The notes under the pieces: model-generated
The model's input: the letters and a program-made list of their open reading frames with translations, nothing else
What the model was told of the DNA's origin: nothing
Databases searched by the model: none
Source: Halichoerus grypus
Taxonomy: Eukaryota; Chordata; Mammalia; Carnivora; Phocidae
Assembly: GCF_964656455.1 (NCBI RefSeq)
Contig: NC_135719.1
Location: 10,085,163-10,149,162 of the forward strand
Length of the DNA: 64,000 bases
Reading direction: 5' to 3'
Shown: in pieces, positions 34,320 to 46,239 of the stretch
Position numbering within the stretch: the first letter of the stretch is position 1
How the letters are laid out: the number at the start of each line of letters is the position of its first letter
Translations under genes and position numbers: made by a program

Positions 34320-34475
34320 ATTCGATGGGACTTTGTGACAGGTCTGTGCTAGGTACCATGCCACAGGGATAAGTGAGACATATATTCTTCAGGTCCCTCT
34401 CATGCTTTATGAGTTCACAATGTTGTGAATGTTAAGTGTTCCAAATGCTTCATAAGAGATGAAGGTGGATATGGT
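34320..34475 (-). repeat. LINE-2 fragment, antisense
   Basis: GTGCTAGGTACCATGCCACA and TGAGTTCACAATGTTGTGAA resemble the reversed L2 3' end. Decayed. Confidence 0.5.
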
Positions 34476-36054
34476 TTCTTCTTAACAAGACCAGAAATGA
34501 AGTTTTTTTTTTTTTGGCCCCAGGCAATTATTTAGGGTGTTAAGCTACTTGTGAAAATAAGACATGTAGAAATGATGAGCAGATGAAAATGTCAACATTT
34601 TCAAAGGCCAGGAGGAAAATTCAATTTGTGTTCCATCCTGTCCTTGGCAAATAGTCAGTTTCCTCCCCCCTCTGTTTTCTTATTAATCATAAGTGAATGT
34701 GGATCTGGCTTATTTACTTCTTTGATCTGTTTGCTCATTGACATTCACGCAGCTTTGGGACTGGGGTTTTCATTTCCTTTGTCATCATCTTGATGAATGC
34801 CTGGGTAGTCACACAGCAAAATGATGATGCAGGTCAAGAAAAATGGATTCAACAGTAGAACTTAGTCTATGAGGAAGTATCAATGACACCTTATAAGCAA
34901 GGAAATAACCTAGGATGGAATCTACCATCATAGGTATGAAGAGTTTTCAGGAGATGTGTCTCAGAGTTTTGACCGGTTCAAGCCCTAAATCTTAAACTGG
35001 ATACAAGTGTCCCAAGTGAGGTAGAGAACCCAAGCAGCTGTCTCTATAGTTCCTATCTAATCACTTTTCATGAAGCGTCAATATGATTATGGAAACATAT
35101 TTTCTGGTCCATTGCTTTGACTCTCTACTTGGTATTTCAGTAGTTTACAACAGAAAATCAAATTGCAGGATCTGGGTCATTCAAGTGAAGACCAACTTAC
35201 CCCATATTTATCTAGGTAATTTAATCCTAATTTGTATGGAATCAGGATCACATGGTGACTGTGGCTGATTTTTTTTTTTTTTAAGCTGATTTTCATCCTC
35301 AGGCCACCTTCCTTCTTGATCTTAGACTCGGTAAAGTCCTGGTGTTAGTTGCTGTAAATGGTGCTTTCTCCTTTGTTTTTACAGAATTATATATTTGTAA
35401 TGTCTATCTCTTTCTTAGAATATGTACTCCATGAGGGCAGGTCTCTCCAGCCTTGTCACAGGACGTGCCTGGCACATAGTAGGTGCTCAATAGAGGCTGT
35501 TGAATAAGTAAAGATGAGCAGGTAAAGCAAACTTTAGAGTCGCTCGATATATAGATAAATGGCAATTCTCTGTAACAGTTTCCAAACTTGAAAGTTTTAT
35601 GTGTTTTTGAGCCTGGTTTATGATTAAGTAATATCCAGTGGAATTGTGGACTTTTCCCATTCACAAGTGGCATTTTTAAAAGTGGTAGGGATAGGAAGAT
35701 TAGGAGGGAGTCCTTAAAATGAAAGACCCAAAGAGGTGCCCCGACCTCCGCCATGAGAATAGGCACTTGGAATTGTTCCATCCAGCTGTGACTCAATGCT
35801 GATTCATCTGAGATGCCCTTGTGGTCAGCAGCATGCATTTGAGAGATGGCCCACTGGGCCCCTGGCTTAGAATCACCAAATCTGGCTGGCTCCCAGGGAA
35901 TCAAGTTCATGAACGTAGCTTGAAGAGTATCATCAGTACTATCATCACTGGGACTATATTCAGGTTCATAATATTTCAGACTCTTGAAATAGGAACTTCT
36001 AGATTTTGAGCTTTTTGAGATAGCTTTTATTGGGTTATGAATATGTATGCATGC
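34476..36054. other. Mostly unique DNA with one L2 scrap
   Basis: Two short homopolymer T runs (34503, 35269). The 219-codon minus-strand frame at 35404-36063 runs through the L2 end at 35415-35515 and has no domain. Confidence 0.5.
35415..35515 (+). repeat. LINE-2 3' end fragment
   Basis: ATGTACTCCATGAGGGCAGG, GTGCCTGGCACATAGTAGGT and GCTCAATAGAGGCTGTTGAA are a clear L2 end. It supplies the C-terminal part of a long minus-strand frame, which shows that frame is accidental. Confidence 0.8.
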
Positions 36055-36180
36055 ATCCAACAAATATTAATTGAGCATTAGCTATGTGTCAGCCAGAGTG
36101 CAAGGCACTAGATTGCATGCAGGGCTTGAAGCAAAGCAGGTGCTCAATCACAATGATGGTTGGATGGATGGTCACACACT
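36055..36180 (-). repeat. LINE-2 3' end fragment, antisense
   Basis: AATATTAATTGAGCATTAGC and TGTGTCAGCCAGAGTGCAAG are the reversed L2 end. Confidence 0.6.
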
Positions 36181-36607
36181 CACCTTGAGAGGTTTCTAAA
36201 AAGGAAAGCGCTCCCTGCTTGAACTGATCCTTGCTTTAAATTAAACATAGGAAAAACATTCCTCTTCTGTTTAATACAAGCCATGTTTCTCCTACTTAAA
36301 TTTATTTTGAAGTGTCACTATGTTTTTTATTTGAATGAATTTTTTTTTTTTTAACCAGAAGGCCAGCAATAATGTGGTTCTAGACAATCTTATTTGAGAT
36401 GTGTATTTCAAAATGAAAGAAGAAAGTGCAAAATCCCTAAGGTCTATTCTCGCTCCTTGTCTTTTAGGCTCAAACTCTTTTAAAAATGCCTGTCATGTAC
36501 ATACACATATACACATCTTCTGTCTATCATCTATCTCTAGATATCAACCACAGAGACATACAATCCAGCTTGAACTAAAATCTTTCTCATTCTAAGAGAC
36601 CATGAAG

Positions 36608-36644
36608 TTTCTTTCTTCTTTCTTTCTTTCTTTCTTTTTCTTTT

Positions 36645-36700
<56 letters not shown>

Positions 36701-36731
36701 TTCTTTCTTTCTTTCCTTTCTTTTTTCTTTT

Positions 36732-36800
<69 letters not shown>

Positions 36801-36808
36801 TTTCTTTT
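36608..36808. repeat. (CTTT)n microsatellite at a SINE tail
   Basis: About 200 bp of CTTT units with a few interruptions, joined without a gap to the tail of the SINE at 36809-37010. It most likely grew from the SINE poly(A) tail. Confidence 0.97.
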
Positions 36809-37010
36809 TAAGATATATTTAGTTATTTGAGAGAGAAAGCGTGCACGGTGGAGAGGGACAGAGGGAGAAGAGAATCTAAAGCAGACTCCCCACTGAGCCT
36901 GACGTGGGGCTCAGAGCCTGATGCCAGGCTCAATCTCACGACCCTGAGATCATGACCTGAGCTGAAACCAAGAGTCAGATGCTTAACTGACTGAACCACC
37001 CAGGCACCCC
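36809..37010 (-). mobile_element. Can-SINE with tail expanded to a microsatellite
   Basis: Reverse-complement SINE, GA-rich middle, head GAACCACCCAGGCACCCC at the right. Its tail on the left runs without a break into the 200-bp (CTTT)n tract at 36608-36808, which on the element's own strand is an (AAAG)n tail. Confidence 0.9.
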
Positions 37011-37524
37011 ATTTCTTACATTATTTTACAAATAACCCAATTCAGTTTCAAGCATGACTCCCACATGAGAGAAGTGACATGTGACAGCCCCTTTACTCAG
37101 AGAAGTGACAGCCTCATTTTGGCTGCCAAACTGATTATGCCACTTATTTATCTAATTAGTTAATTGGGTGAGTCATTATTTGAAGACAATGAATTGAAAT
37201 ATTTTTAAAGGAAGACTTAGGGCAGTAAGAAGTAGTGGGGTTTTTGTATGCATAAAAGGCAAGGGAGAAAATACTACCTAGCTTAAGAAAGTCTCTGATG
37301 CTATGGAATGTTATCCCCATGGTTCTGGACTCTCCCATACTCTCAGTTTTAACTAGGGTATGGCTGGGTGAGAATATGAATAGATATCGAATGAGATTTT
37401 ACTACTGAAAGAAGAGGGGCTGCATGGAATTCTCCCTTCTTCGTATCATTGGGTTGAGCTCTATTAAATTTTTTTAACTTTTAAGCAATTTATCCCATTA
37501 TGTATATAAAAGTGCAATTATGTA

Positions 37525-37750
37525 GTTAAGAGCATGAGCTCTGTGTCACATTTCCTGGTTCATAATTGGGCACCACCATGGATTTGCTCACATCCTTAGG
37601 CAAGTCATTTAATTTCTCAGAGCTTTAGTTTTTTTCCTCTGAAAAATGGGGATGATAGTGGCTCCGACCTGGAAAGGTTAGCGACTGCTCATAAAATGCT
37701 TCGAAAGATGCCTGGCACATAGTAACTTTTCAATAAGTGCTACCTCCTAA
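37525..37750 (+). repeat. MIR element
   Basis: AGTTAAGAGCATGAGCTCTG, AGGCAAGTCATTTAATTTCT, GAAAAATGGGGATGATAGTG and TGCCTGGCACATAGTAACTT follow MIR. Confidence 0.85.
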
Positions 37751-39064
37751 TATCTTCTTTGGGCATCATGAGCAAATGGTGGATGTTGTGAGACTTGATG
37801 CCGAGGGGCCAGTTATTTATTGGGGGAGTATTTTGGCCTTGGTAATGCTCTCTAAAATGTCCCTGGAATCTTTCCTAAGGTCCCACAATTGGAACCTATA
37901 CTGCCTTCTGATTCATCACCCCAGAACTTTCTATTCCCCCATTTCTTTTTTTCTTTAGCTTGTTTTTTTCCATTGCTAGTCAGCTGCTTCTTCTTTTGTG
38001 AGCTTGGAAAGTGCTTACTCATGACTTATCTACTATTTCAAAGCAGTATGTTTCATTTTATCATTGACATCCAACTTATCTATCTGACCTTCACTACTTT
38101 ATTCAGAATTCGAGTAGTCAGAAGCAATTGCCCTTCATCTCCTCAAATGTTTGCTTGGAAACTCTAAGTCAAAATGTCACCATGGTGTCTTAGGATTTCT
38201 CAGACTATTTTGCATAAATGTAGATAAAATATGCATATATACTTGCTGTACTAATGTTAGTAGAATAAAATTATTATGCATTTTCTTCAATGAAGATAAA
38301 TATTTATAAAAATTTATTTCAGTTTTAAATGAGGTATGGTATTAGAAATTATTCCATCTTGTCATGGAAACTTCTTTTTTTTAGAGAGGGGGAGTGGGGA
38401 GGGTCAGAGGGAGAGGGAGAGAGAGAATCCCAAGCAGGTTCCATGCCCAGTGTGGAGCCCGATGCCTGGCTCGATCTCATGACCCTGAGATCATGACCTG
38501 AGCCAAAATCAAGAGCCGGATGCTTGACGGACTAAGCCCCCCTCAGGCACTCCTGTCATGGAAACTTCTGAACCAGATGTTCTCTTTATCCAGTTGAATA
38601 TCAACTTAAAGACATTTAAGAAAAAAACCTCTAAGAATCAAATTTATTTTGATTTTGCATTCACAAAGATCTGCAGCACATTTCTGGTTTGTTTTGTTGT
38701 TTTTTCTGTTTGCATCTATTTGGCTTTTTGCATGTCATTCTTTTGACATGATACAGATGGCATTTTCCTTCCTTCCATTTAAATAGTCAATGGGCACTGT
38801 TTGACCTGTAAGATATGCAGCTGTCTCCCACATACTGATAAATACCCTGGTCTTGTGAGTCCAGAGCTCACAGCTCTATTAGAAGATATTTTGTTTTTCC
38901 CCAGCAAAGCATACGAGAATGAATGAAATGGAATGGAGATGATTCTGCCCTTCATACCCAAGGTCAGTGTCCTTTGAGGCTTCCTGGGAAAAATAGTACA
39001 TTTACAAAGGTCAAATTGCTGAACTGGAAAAGTGGTATAATGGTGATTAAGGTGATGATCATGG
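37751..39064. other. Unique DNA around an old SINE
   Basis: T-rich and AT-rich text either side of the SINE at 38376-38553; nothing coding. Confidence 0.5.
38376..38553 (-). mobile_element. Old Can-SINE with perfect TSD
   Basis: Decayed reverse-complement SINE with the (AAAT)n tail lost. The 16-bp duplication TGTCATGGAAACTTCT at 38360-38375 and 38554-38569 is still perfect. Confidence 0.92.
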
Positions 39065-39245
39065 CTCAAATTTGTTCAGCCTTTACCCTGCACTCAGTAA
39101 GTCATTGAACTCTTTAAATACACTGTAGGGTAGATCTCATTATCTCCTTTTCCCAGCTGAAGGAACTTAAAACTCAGGAGAGTAAAGTAACTTGCCCAAG
39201 GTCATGTTGCTGTGGCCTGACTCCAGAACCCACACCCATCATTCC
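39065..39245 (-). repeat. MIR element, antisense
   Basis: CTTTAAATACACTGTAGGGT, CATTATCTCCTTTTCCCAGC, AACTTGCCCAAGGTCATGTT and TGACTCCAGAACCCACACCC are reversed MIR. Confidence 0.82.
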
Positions 39246-39749
39246 TTTATGAGGCTGACCAGTGTTTTGTCATCAGCATGCCCTGATGACCCAATGGGGT
39301 CTGGCCAGACCCCTCTGAAGATAGGCTCCTGCCTATCTGATGCTCTCTTTGGGCCCTTGCTCTTTTTCTCTCCTATCTTAATCATTTATAAATAAGGGAT
39401 TATTACACTATGGTATTTTTCTTCTTTGAACAAATGTGGGTGTTGGCCCCAAATTTCCTGCTTACTTTCTCCTAACACAATATGCCCTGGCCAATCTGGA
39501 TATTTGTCAGTGAGATGTGGAATGAAAGGCTGAGACTGGTTTCCTTTACATCCAAAGCTGGTACCTACAGATCTTTAGGAGACTCATTTGACAGCTCACT
39601 GTCATAAACATGTTTTCTTTTATGTAAATAGAACTAATGATACAGTTTAAATTTCTTTATGCTTTGCTAGAAGTGAGATAAAGTGCTGAGAAAAAATTAT
39701 TTGTAAAGCATATTAAAGGGGAGCAGCATCATGACAAATATAAAAATCA

Positions 39750-39910
39750 TTATGTATGGAATTGGCCAAAGCTAGTTTCAAAGCTCAGCTCCACTACTAG
39801 CTGTGTGTCCTTTAGCAAGCCACCTGACCTCTCTGAGACTTGGTTTTCTAATGTTTAAGGGGAGGTAAACTAATCTACCAGCAGAGTTATTGAACAAGCT
39901 GCAGAAATGT
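39750..39910 (+). repeat. MIR element
   Basis: CTCCACTACTAGCTGTGTGT, TAGCAAGCCACCTGACCTCT and GAGACTTGGTTTTCTAATGT follow MIR. Confidence 0.75.
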
Positions 39911-41124
39911 GAAAAGATTTATGTGCTTAATGAACTTTAAAAAATAAGTCTCATCTTTCCTAAGCAGTTAACTTGGAAGCATGATGTATCCACCAAATGC
40001 ACAAAAGAAATTTATTTGGAGGACTTGTTTACCTTTTTAAAGCACACATTGTTTTTGCACACATGTTTGAGCATGCTCTATTCTTATAATGAGTGCAGGA
40101 GAAGTCCTGAATCACGCACAAAGCATACTTTTAAGAAAAACTGACAGGCATTAACATTTCACAGGCACCCATCCCTGGATGCGTGAATATTGCATTAAAA
40201 AAACCTACTGGCATTACACTTTGTGGCATATTGTTGGAAGTGAATAATTTATCTGGTGCGACTGCTTGAGGAAATATTTCTCCGTATCTGCAAGTGGATT
40301 CTTCTTTCTCATTTCTCAATAGATATATTGCATAGGTAAAATGAATTTTATAATGCTCTTAAATGTTTCTCAGTAAGAGATGAACTTCAGAGTCTCACAT
40401 TTAATCAATAATTTTCTACTTGACAGCAGAATAAGAGAGCATTCCAACCAGTTTGTGCAACAGCCTCAGAAAACAGCAGGTAAAGGTCACTGTCCAATGT
40501 GCTGAAAACTACTACGGCTTTTGAAATAAGTGGTCCTGCTTTGTTTTCTAATATAAAATCTAAATTTAAAAATACTTTGCAGTATTTAAAGTAATTTTTG
40601 TGGCTTGTAGGATAACATCTGTCAAATACTGGTTTGATACCTGAAAGAATAGTAATAATCCTGAAATTATTTGATTTTATGTTATTATGACAATAAATAA
40701 GAATTTCTCCTGCTGCAAAGATAAGTGGATTTGTATAATTTTATTAAGTGTAAATTATGACCAATTTAATAATTTTCTATATTCATTTATTAGGAAGCAG
40801 CACTTGGGATTTGTGGGTTTTAATCTGCACAAAACTCTGACTATATTCTTTTAAGGCTGGTATTTGGATGCTTAAAGCTTTTGAAGAAAAACTGAACCAC
40901 ATAATTGAAGGTTAAATGAACTTTGATTCACTATATTGGATTTTATTTAAAACTACAAAATCATGATAATGAAGTTAATTTATACTCATAAGATATCCAA
41001 ATATGAATTACTAAGAAATTTGGGGTTGAAATTTAACATGTTGTATTAAGACTATATATTAGCTTTTATTTAGTTATTTTGTTTTATCCATAAGTTTTCC
41101 TATGCTCACATTATTTTAAAAGGA
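39911..41124. other. AT-rich, repeat-free stretch
   Basis: About 1.2 kb of AT-rich sequence with no transposon family recognised in a window otherwise full of them. No frame longer than 62 codons. This is the kind of stretch in which conserved non-coding elements are often found, but conservation cannot be seen from one sequence. Confidence 0.5.
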
Positions 41125-41440
41125 ATAATTACAGAATCATAAATACAGAGAGCAAACCAGTGGTTGCCAGAGAGGAGGACGGTGGGGGGGATGGGTGAAG
41201 TAGGTGAAGGGGATTAAGAGGAACAGACTTCTAGTTATAAAATAAATAAGTCATGGGGGTAAAAAGTACAGTATAGGGCATATAGTCAATAATATTGTAA
41301 TAATTTTCTATGGTGATAGATGGTAGCTATCTTTACCATGATAAGCATAGGGTAATATATATAATTGCTAACACTATGTTGTACCTCTGAAACTAATATA
41401 ACCTTGTATGTCAATTATATTTCAATTTTTAAAAAAGAAT
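41125..41440 (+). mobile_element. Old L1 3' end
   Basis: A typical old L1 3'-end text: ACCAGTGGTTGCCAGAGAGG, a G-rich patch, then ACTATGTTGTACCTCTGAAA and TGTCAATTATATTTCAATTT, ending in an A-rich tail. No open frame. Confidence 0.75.
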
Positions 41441-42003
41441 AAGTATAGAGAGATCAAGTGAGATAGACAGAGCTCCACCACCTGCTTTCTACAGAGGCCT
41501 AGACAGGTCCCAGGAAGATGTCTGTTGGTTGAGTATATGCTTTAACTTCTTGAGTCTGGAGAATTTGGAAGCCAAAAGAATGCCTTTTACTTTGAACATG
41601 AATGTATGGTTTGAATGGTGAAAGTTATCTAAAGACTTTTTTTGAAAAAAATTATTTGGAAGCTCTCATTGTTATAACCCATCAACTATTATTATAGGTT
41701 GCTTTTCTTATTGTTCTCATGACCTAGCTTTTAATACGAAGCCTTAGCTTATCTGCATTCTCTTTCTTACCTTAGTTTTTTTTTCTCCAAATTTTGCCCC
41801 CTCCTCTATTCCTTTTGTGGATCACATTTAGTTCATGGCACACTGTCATAATTGGTCCTTGGAAAGATGTCCTGTGTTTTGTGATCTAGTTATTGTCATT
41901 CTTTCCTCACCTCCATCCCATTTACCTCCACTCAGAGGCATCCACTCCAACATGTTTAAGGAGTGCACCTACATATATTCTTAAAATATAGTCATAATTT
42001 TTT

Positions 42004-42189
42004 TTAAAAGATTTTATTTGCTTATTTAGAGAGCACTAATGGGAGAGGCAGAGGGAGAGAGAGAATCTCAAGCAGACTCCTGCTGAGTACAGAGCCTGAC
42101 ACAAGGCTTGATCTCATGACCCTGAGATTCATGACCTGAGCCAAAACCAAGAGTCAGCCGCTTAACCAATTGAGCCATCCAGACGCCCC
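42004..42189 (-). mobile_element. Can-SINE
   Basis: Reverse-complement SINE with AAAAGATTTTATTTGC on the left and GAGCCATCCAGACGCCCC on the right. Flanks TCAT(A/T)ATTTT at 41992-42001 and 42190-42199 are a likely target duplication. Confidence 0.88.
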
Positions 42190-42628
42190 TCATTATTTTA
42201 TTTTTTATGTATTTTATACACATAGATGGCACTGCACCATAGTTTTGTTATGTTTCTTCCTTTTTCATTTGATGCTATTTTTAAAGATCTACCCATGCTA
42301 ATAATATATATGTGCTAATGTGTATATACATATATGGTTATATGTATTTCAGTGCTTCTGACTTTATAAAGAAGTCAATTTTCTCCAAATTAACTTCCCA
42401 ATACAATCTAATTGTAAGAAAATCCTCCCTTTATATATAATGTTGCAATCTCATACATGAATATGGTAAATCTCTCCATATATAATATATAATATAAAAG
42501 TGTTATGTGGCAGAGTTTTAGATTTTCTCCATAATGGTCTAATACACTTATTTTTAGAATAACTCCTTGATACTTGTTAGATTTTACTGCTATTGTGTAT
42601 ATTATCTTATTTCATATTATGTTTTCTT

Positions 42629-42832
42629 TTTTTTTTATTTTTTTTAAAAGATTTTATTTATTTGGCAGAGAGAGACACAGCGAGAGAGGGAACACAAGCA
42701 AGGGGAGTGGGAGAGGGAGAAGCAGGCTTCCCGCGGAGCAGGGAGCCCGATGCGGGGCTCGATCCCAGGACCCTGAGATCATGACCTGAGCCGAAGGCAG
42801 ACGCTTAACGGCTGAGCCACCCAGGCGCCCCG
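42629..42832 (-). mobile_element. Can-SINE, young, with perfect TSD
   Basis: Reverse-complement SINE of the young subfamily with an intact head, GAGCCACCCAGGCGCCCC. A perfect 16-bp duplication, CATATTATGTTTTCTT, lies at 42613-42628 and 42833-42848. Confidence 0.95.
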
Positions 42833-43257
42833 CATATTATGTTTTCTTGTTAGTTACTGCTGATAAGGAGAAATGTTATTTATTTTAGTATGTTGATCTT
42901 TTATTACCTAGCAACCTTGGATTATTACATCTATATGAATAATCTACCTGAGAGATCACAACATTCATCAGTAATGCTCATTATGCCTTGTTAGTTCCAA
43001 TGTTCTCTGTTTTTCTCTTGCTTCATTCTTTGCCTAATTCCATTGGTGAGGACCTAATACTATGTTGTACAGTTGTGGTAAAAGTGTGCATTATTTTCTT
43101 GATCTTAAAGTGAATGCATATAAAATTTTCTCATTAAACATGTTGTTTCCTGTAGGTTTTTGGTAATGTATTTATCTATAGTCATAAATACTTATTTAGA
43201 GAGCTTTCTTTTTCACTAAGTTCTGAGAATCTTCAATTTCCATTTTTATATTTTTAT

Positions 43258-43469
43258 TTTTATTTATTTTTTATTTTTTTTAAAGATTTTATTTATTTAT
43301 TTGAGAGAGAGAGAACGAGAGACAGAGAGCATGAGAGGGAGGAGGGTCAGAGGGAGAAGCAGACTCCCCGCTGAGCAGGGAGCCCGATGCGGCACTCGAT
43401 CCCGGGACTCCAGGACCATGACCTGAGCCGAAGGCAGTTGCTTAACCAACTGAGCCACCCAGGCGCCCA
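43258..43469 (-). mobile_element. Can-SINE, second of two at one target
   Basis: Reverse-complement SINE with a well-kept head, GAGCCACCCAGGCGCCC. It is flanked by TCCATTTTTATATTTTTA at 43239-43256 and 43470-43487. The right copy also starts the duplication of the neighbouring SINE. Confidence 0.92.
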
Positions 43470-43487
43470 TCCATTTTTATATTTTTA

Positions 43488-43666
43488 AAGATTTATTTAT
43501 TAGAGAGAGAGAGGGAGAGTGGGAGGAGGAGCAGAGGGAGAGGGACAAGCAGACTCCACACTGAACATGGAGCTTGATGTGGGGCTCGATCCTACTACCC
43601 TGAGATCATGACATGAGCTGAAATCAAGAGTCAGATGCTTAACTGACTGAGCCACCAACGTGGCCC
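43488..43666 (-). mobile_element. Can-SINE, older of two at one target
   Basis: A more decayed reverse-complement SINE (head GAGCCACCAACGTGGCCC). Its right flank, TCCATTTTTATTTTAT at 43667-43682, is a diverged third copy of the same target sequence, so this element arrived first. Confidence 0.9.
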
Positions 43667-44248
43667 TCCATTTTTATTTTATCTTTATCCCAGACACAGA
43701 ATATTTCTTATTTTTCAGACATATGATGTTGATTTCTAATTTTATTGCTTTGAGGTCAGAGACCAATATGTAGGAAGCTTCTGTTGTGGCCTGGTACATT
43801 GTAAATTTTTGCAGACATTTCATATGTATCAACACACCTCTACATAGAAACTTTGTTAGTTCTTCTGTGAAATGACTTTGTGTTTGCCTATCTTTTTCTG
43901 AGAAGAAAGTATTAAAATCTCTAACTTCTCTCTGTAGTTTTAGAAATGTTGCTTCATATATTTTGATATGGAATTATTTAGAGCACTGTGTTCATGACTA
44001 TTATAATTTCTTGATCTGGTGCTTCTTCTACCAGTATATGTCATGTCTTTATCCTTATGATAATTTTTACCTTAAATTTTATCTAGTCTGATATTAAGGT
44101 GTTCCCATGAATTTCTTTTGATTCACATTGTTTCATTCCTTTATTTTCAACTGATAAAGCTTCCCTCCTTGACCAAACTTCTGCCATCCTCCTTTTAGCG
44201 CTCAAAAGTACACCTTGACCTTCTAGTCTTTGTAAATATGACCTCTTG

Positions 44249-44446
44249 GGGCCCCTGGGTGGCTCAGTCGTTAAGCGTCTGCCTTCGGCTCAGGTCATGG
44301 TCCCCAGGTCCTGGGATCGAGCCCCGCATCGGGCTCCCTGCTCAGCAGGAAGCCTGCTTCTCCCTCTCCCACTCCCCTTGCTTGTGTTCCCTCTCTCGCT
44401 GTGTCTCTCTCTGTCAAATAAATAAATAAAATCTTTAAAAAAATAA
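44249..44446 (+). mobile_element. Can-SINE, young, with TSD
   Basis: Plus-strand SINE of the young subfamily. A 17-bp duplication, GTAA(A/G)TATGACCTCTTG, lies at 44232-44248 and 44447-44463 with one mismatch. Confidence 0.95.
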
Positions 44447-44499
44447 GTAAGTATGACCTCTTGAATTGAGTGTTTCTGTTATAAGATCTGAGGGCAGTC

Positions 44500-44620
44500 T
44501 TGGAAGTGACTTTTGGCCTCACTGAACTTGAAGTTCCTCATTTGCAAAATGAGATAATATGAGTATGTATTTTATAGTGGATGTGATAAGAAATTAATAA
44601 AATAGTGTGTGAGACATGTG
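44500..44620 (+). repeat. MIR fragment, decayed
   Basis: GTTCCTCATTTGCAAAATGA followed by GATAATATGAGTATGTATTT resembles the MIR 3' half. Weak. Confidence 0.45.
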
Positions 44621-44794
44621 ATATTCTTGATGTGCTCATGGACAAGAGAGTAGTCACTGAGCTGCCCCCACCATGGCTCTAAAATTTTTGATAAAATTCT
44701 TTTACAAAAGGATCAGAAGAAAAGGGGAGAGCAGGTGATGTTTTATTCTGTTTCACAAGGTCAGGGAATTTGCTGTGATTTTTAAAAACCATAG

Positions 44795-44900
44795 GGGTGC
44801 CCGGCTGGCTCAGTCAGTGGAGCACGTGACTCTCGATCTCAGGGTTGTGAGTTCAAGCCTACGTGGAGCCTACTTAAAAAAAAAAACAGAAAAACCAAAA
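44795..44900 (+). mobile_element. Short, tRNA-only Can-SINE
   Basis: Head GGGGTGCCCGGCTGGCTCAG, tRNA-like body with GTGAGTTCAAGCC, then directly an A-rich tail without a CT-rich middle. Flanks AAACC(CC)ATAG suggest the target duplication. Confidence 0.85.
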
Positions 44901-46239
44901 AAACCCCATAGAACTGTCCAGGCTGTGGACAGTTAATGACTTCTATCTAGCAGCTTCTTTTTATGAAGTGGGCCTTAAGGATTGGCATGTGATTCCTAGC
45001 TTGAAACTAAGCTGTGCTCTTTGCCAAGCACCTGCTGTGCAGGCTCCCAAGGCTAGATAGGATGGATGTTGTTTGCTGCAAGTTCACACCTGTCATTTTC
45101 AGGCACGTGGCTGCTTTCATACCACACATTACTTTTTTGCCCATTTTTTTCCTTTCCAAAGTGGAAAAAAATGCAAATCTGGTCATTAATTTGTTTTCTG
45201 TTAATACATAGTGGTCACTTCGACTCAGTGAGGCGTCTGTTTCTTGGGCATCTGTATTGGCTCAACAGCATGCCCTCTTCAGCTCTTGGAGGTGAGCGAG
45301 TGGGGGAAAAGGCAGCAAGCTAGAAGGGTGCTCCTGCAAGTGTTGTGGGAGGGGAACCCCTACAAGGAGTTTTGGCCATGCCATCCTGATGCCCCACCAT
45401 AGAGTAGTACCTCAATAAACATTTGTTGTACCCTGTTGACTTGACGTATATGGTTAGCCTCTCATTTCCAATGAAGCAGGGCTAACTTTGCTCTGCCTTG
45501 ACATTTTCCAAACTGAATATTAAAAAGAACAAGAACAAAAGCAACATCAGAACCAGGGAACCCCCTCAGGAAGACCCAGACCACCTGTGGTTCCTCCTCT
45601 CCCTTGGAGCAGAGCAGATGGTGGCTCCACTTGCCAGGTTTAGGCTAGAAGAGGCAGATCTGAGAGCGGACCCACACCATGCATTTTTAAAATGTTAAGG
45701 CCTTTGAAGACATCCATATATATGAGAAAAGCACAAAGACACTTTGCTGGCACAGAATGAAAGCAGCGATCATCCCTAGTTGCTTCACATCCTACTTCTG
45801 GAAAGCACTCAGCTTTTGTAGCTGTCCATTTATATTAACATGAGGACTAATTCTCAAGTGAAATGCTTGTACAATGACCCCAAAAGAGATCACTGGAATA
45901 GATTTAAGTGGGATGAATGTGCTTATCAGCTCAGAAACAGCAGGCCAGAAAAAATATTTTATTTGTTTTCCTCCACATTATGGCATGTTTAAATATATCA
46001 AACCTAGATTATAACCTCGAGGACCCACCAAGTTTTCCCCTCCTTTTATAGTGGAAATGTGGGAATTGCAAACCTGTGTTTGTGTTAGTTAACTAATCAT
46101 CAAGGGAGAGATGAGTCAGAGAGCTTTCTTTCTCATAGGAACCCGGCCAGGGCACCGGCTGCTGGAATGGATAGCTGTGCAGGACAGGATCGTATTTAGG
46201 CTGAGTCAGCTGAGATTAGTTGAGGGCAGTTTCCATTAG
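44901..46239. other. No gene recognised
   Basis: Unique DNA with an L2/MIR end scrap near 45400. Confidence 0.5.
45390..45440 (+). repeat. LINE-2 or MIR end scrap
   Basis: GTACCTCAATAAACATTTGT is the common last motif of L2/MIR; too short to separate them. Confidence 0.4.

Larger units (their letters stand above)
42860..44215 (-). mobile_element. Ancient L1 ORF2 remnant, antisense
   Basis: The plus strand reads as antisense decayed L1 ORF2, with segments such as TTGCTTTGAGGTCAGAGACC, AAATCTCTAACTTCTCTCTG and TTTTATCTAGTCTGATATTA. It is split at 43258-43666 by two SINEs. The long decay and missing frames indicate an old insertion. The AT-rich stretch at 42190-42610 may be part of the same element but was not recognised. 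Confidence 0.6.

Noticed and set aside
35404..36063. Minus-strand frame of 219 codons
   Set aside because: Its end runs through an antisense L2 fragment. No domain, signal peptide or codon pattern of a gene was seen.
36608..36808. Regular repeats as a CRISPR array
   Set aside because: Simple tetranucleotide repeats in a mammalian genome with no spacers.
36602..36811. 69-codon Phe/Ser/Leu frame
   Set aside because: Translation of the (CTTT)n tract at the SINE tail.
44795..44900. tRNA-like sequence as a tRNA gene
   Set aside because: It is the tRNA-derived body of a Can-SINE with an A-rich tail and target duplication. The same holds for the other SINE heads.
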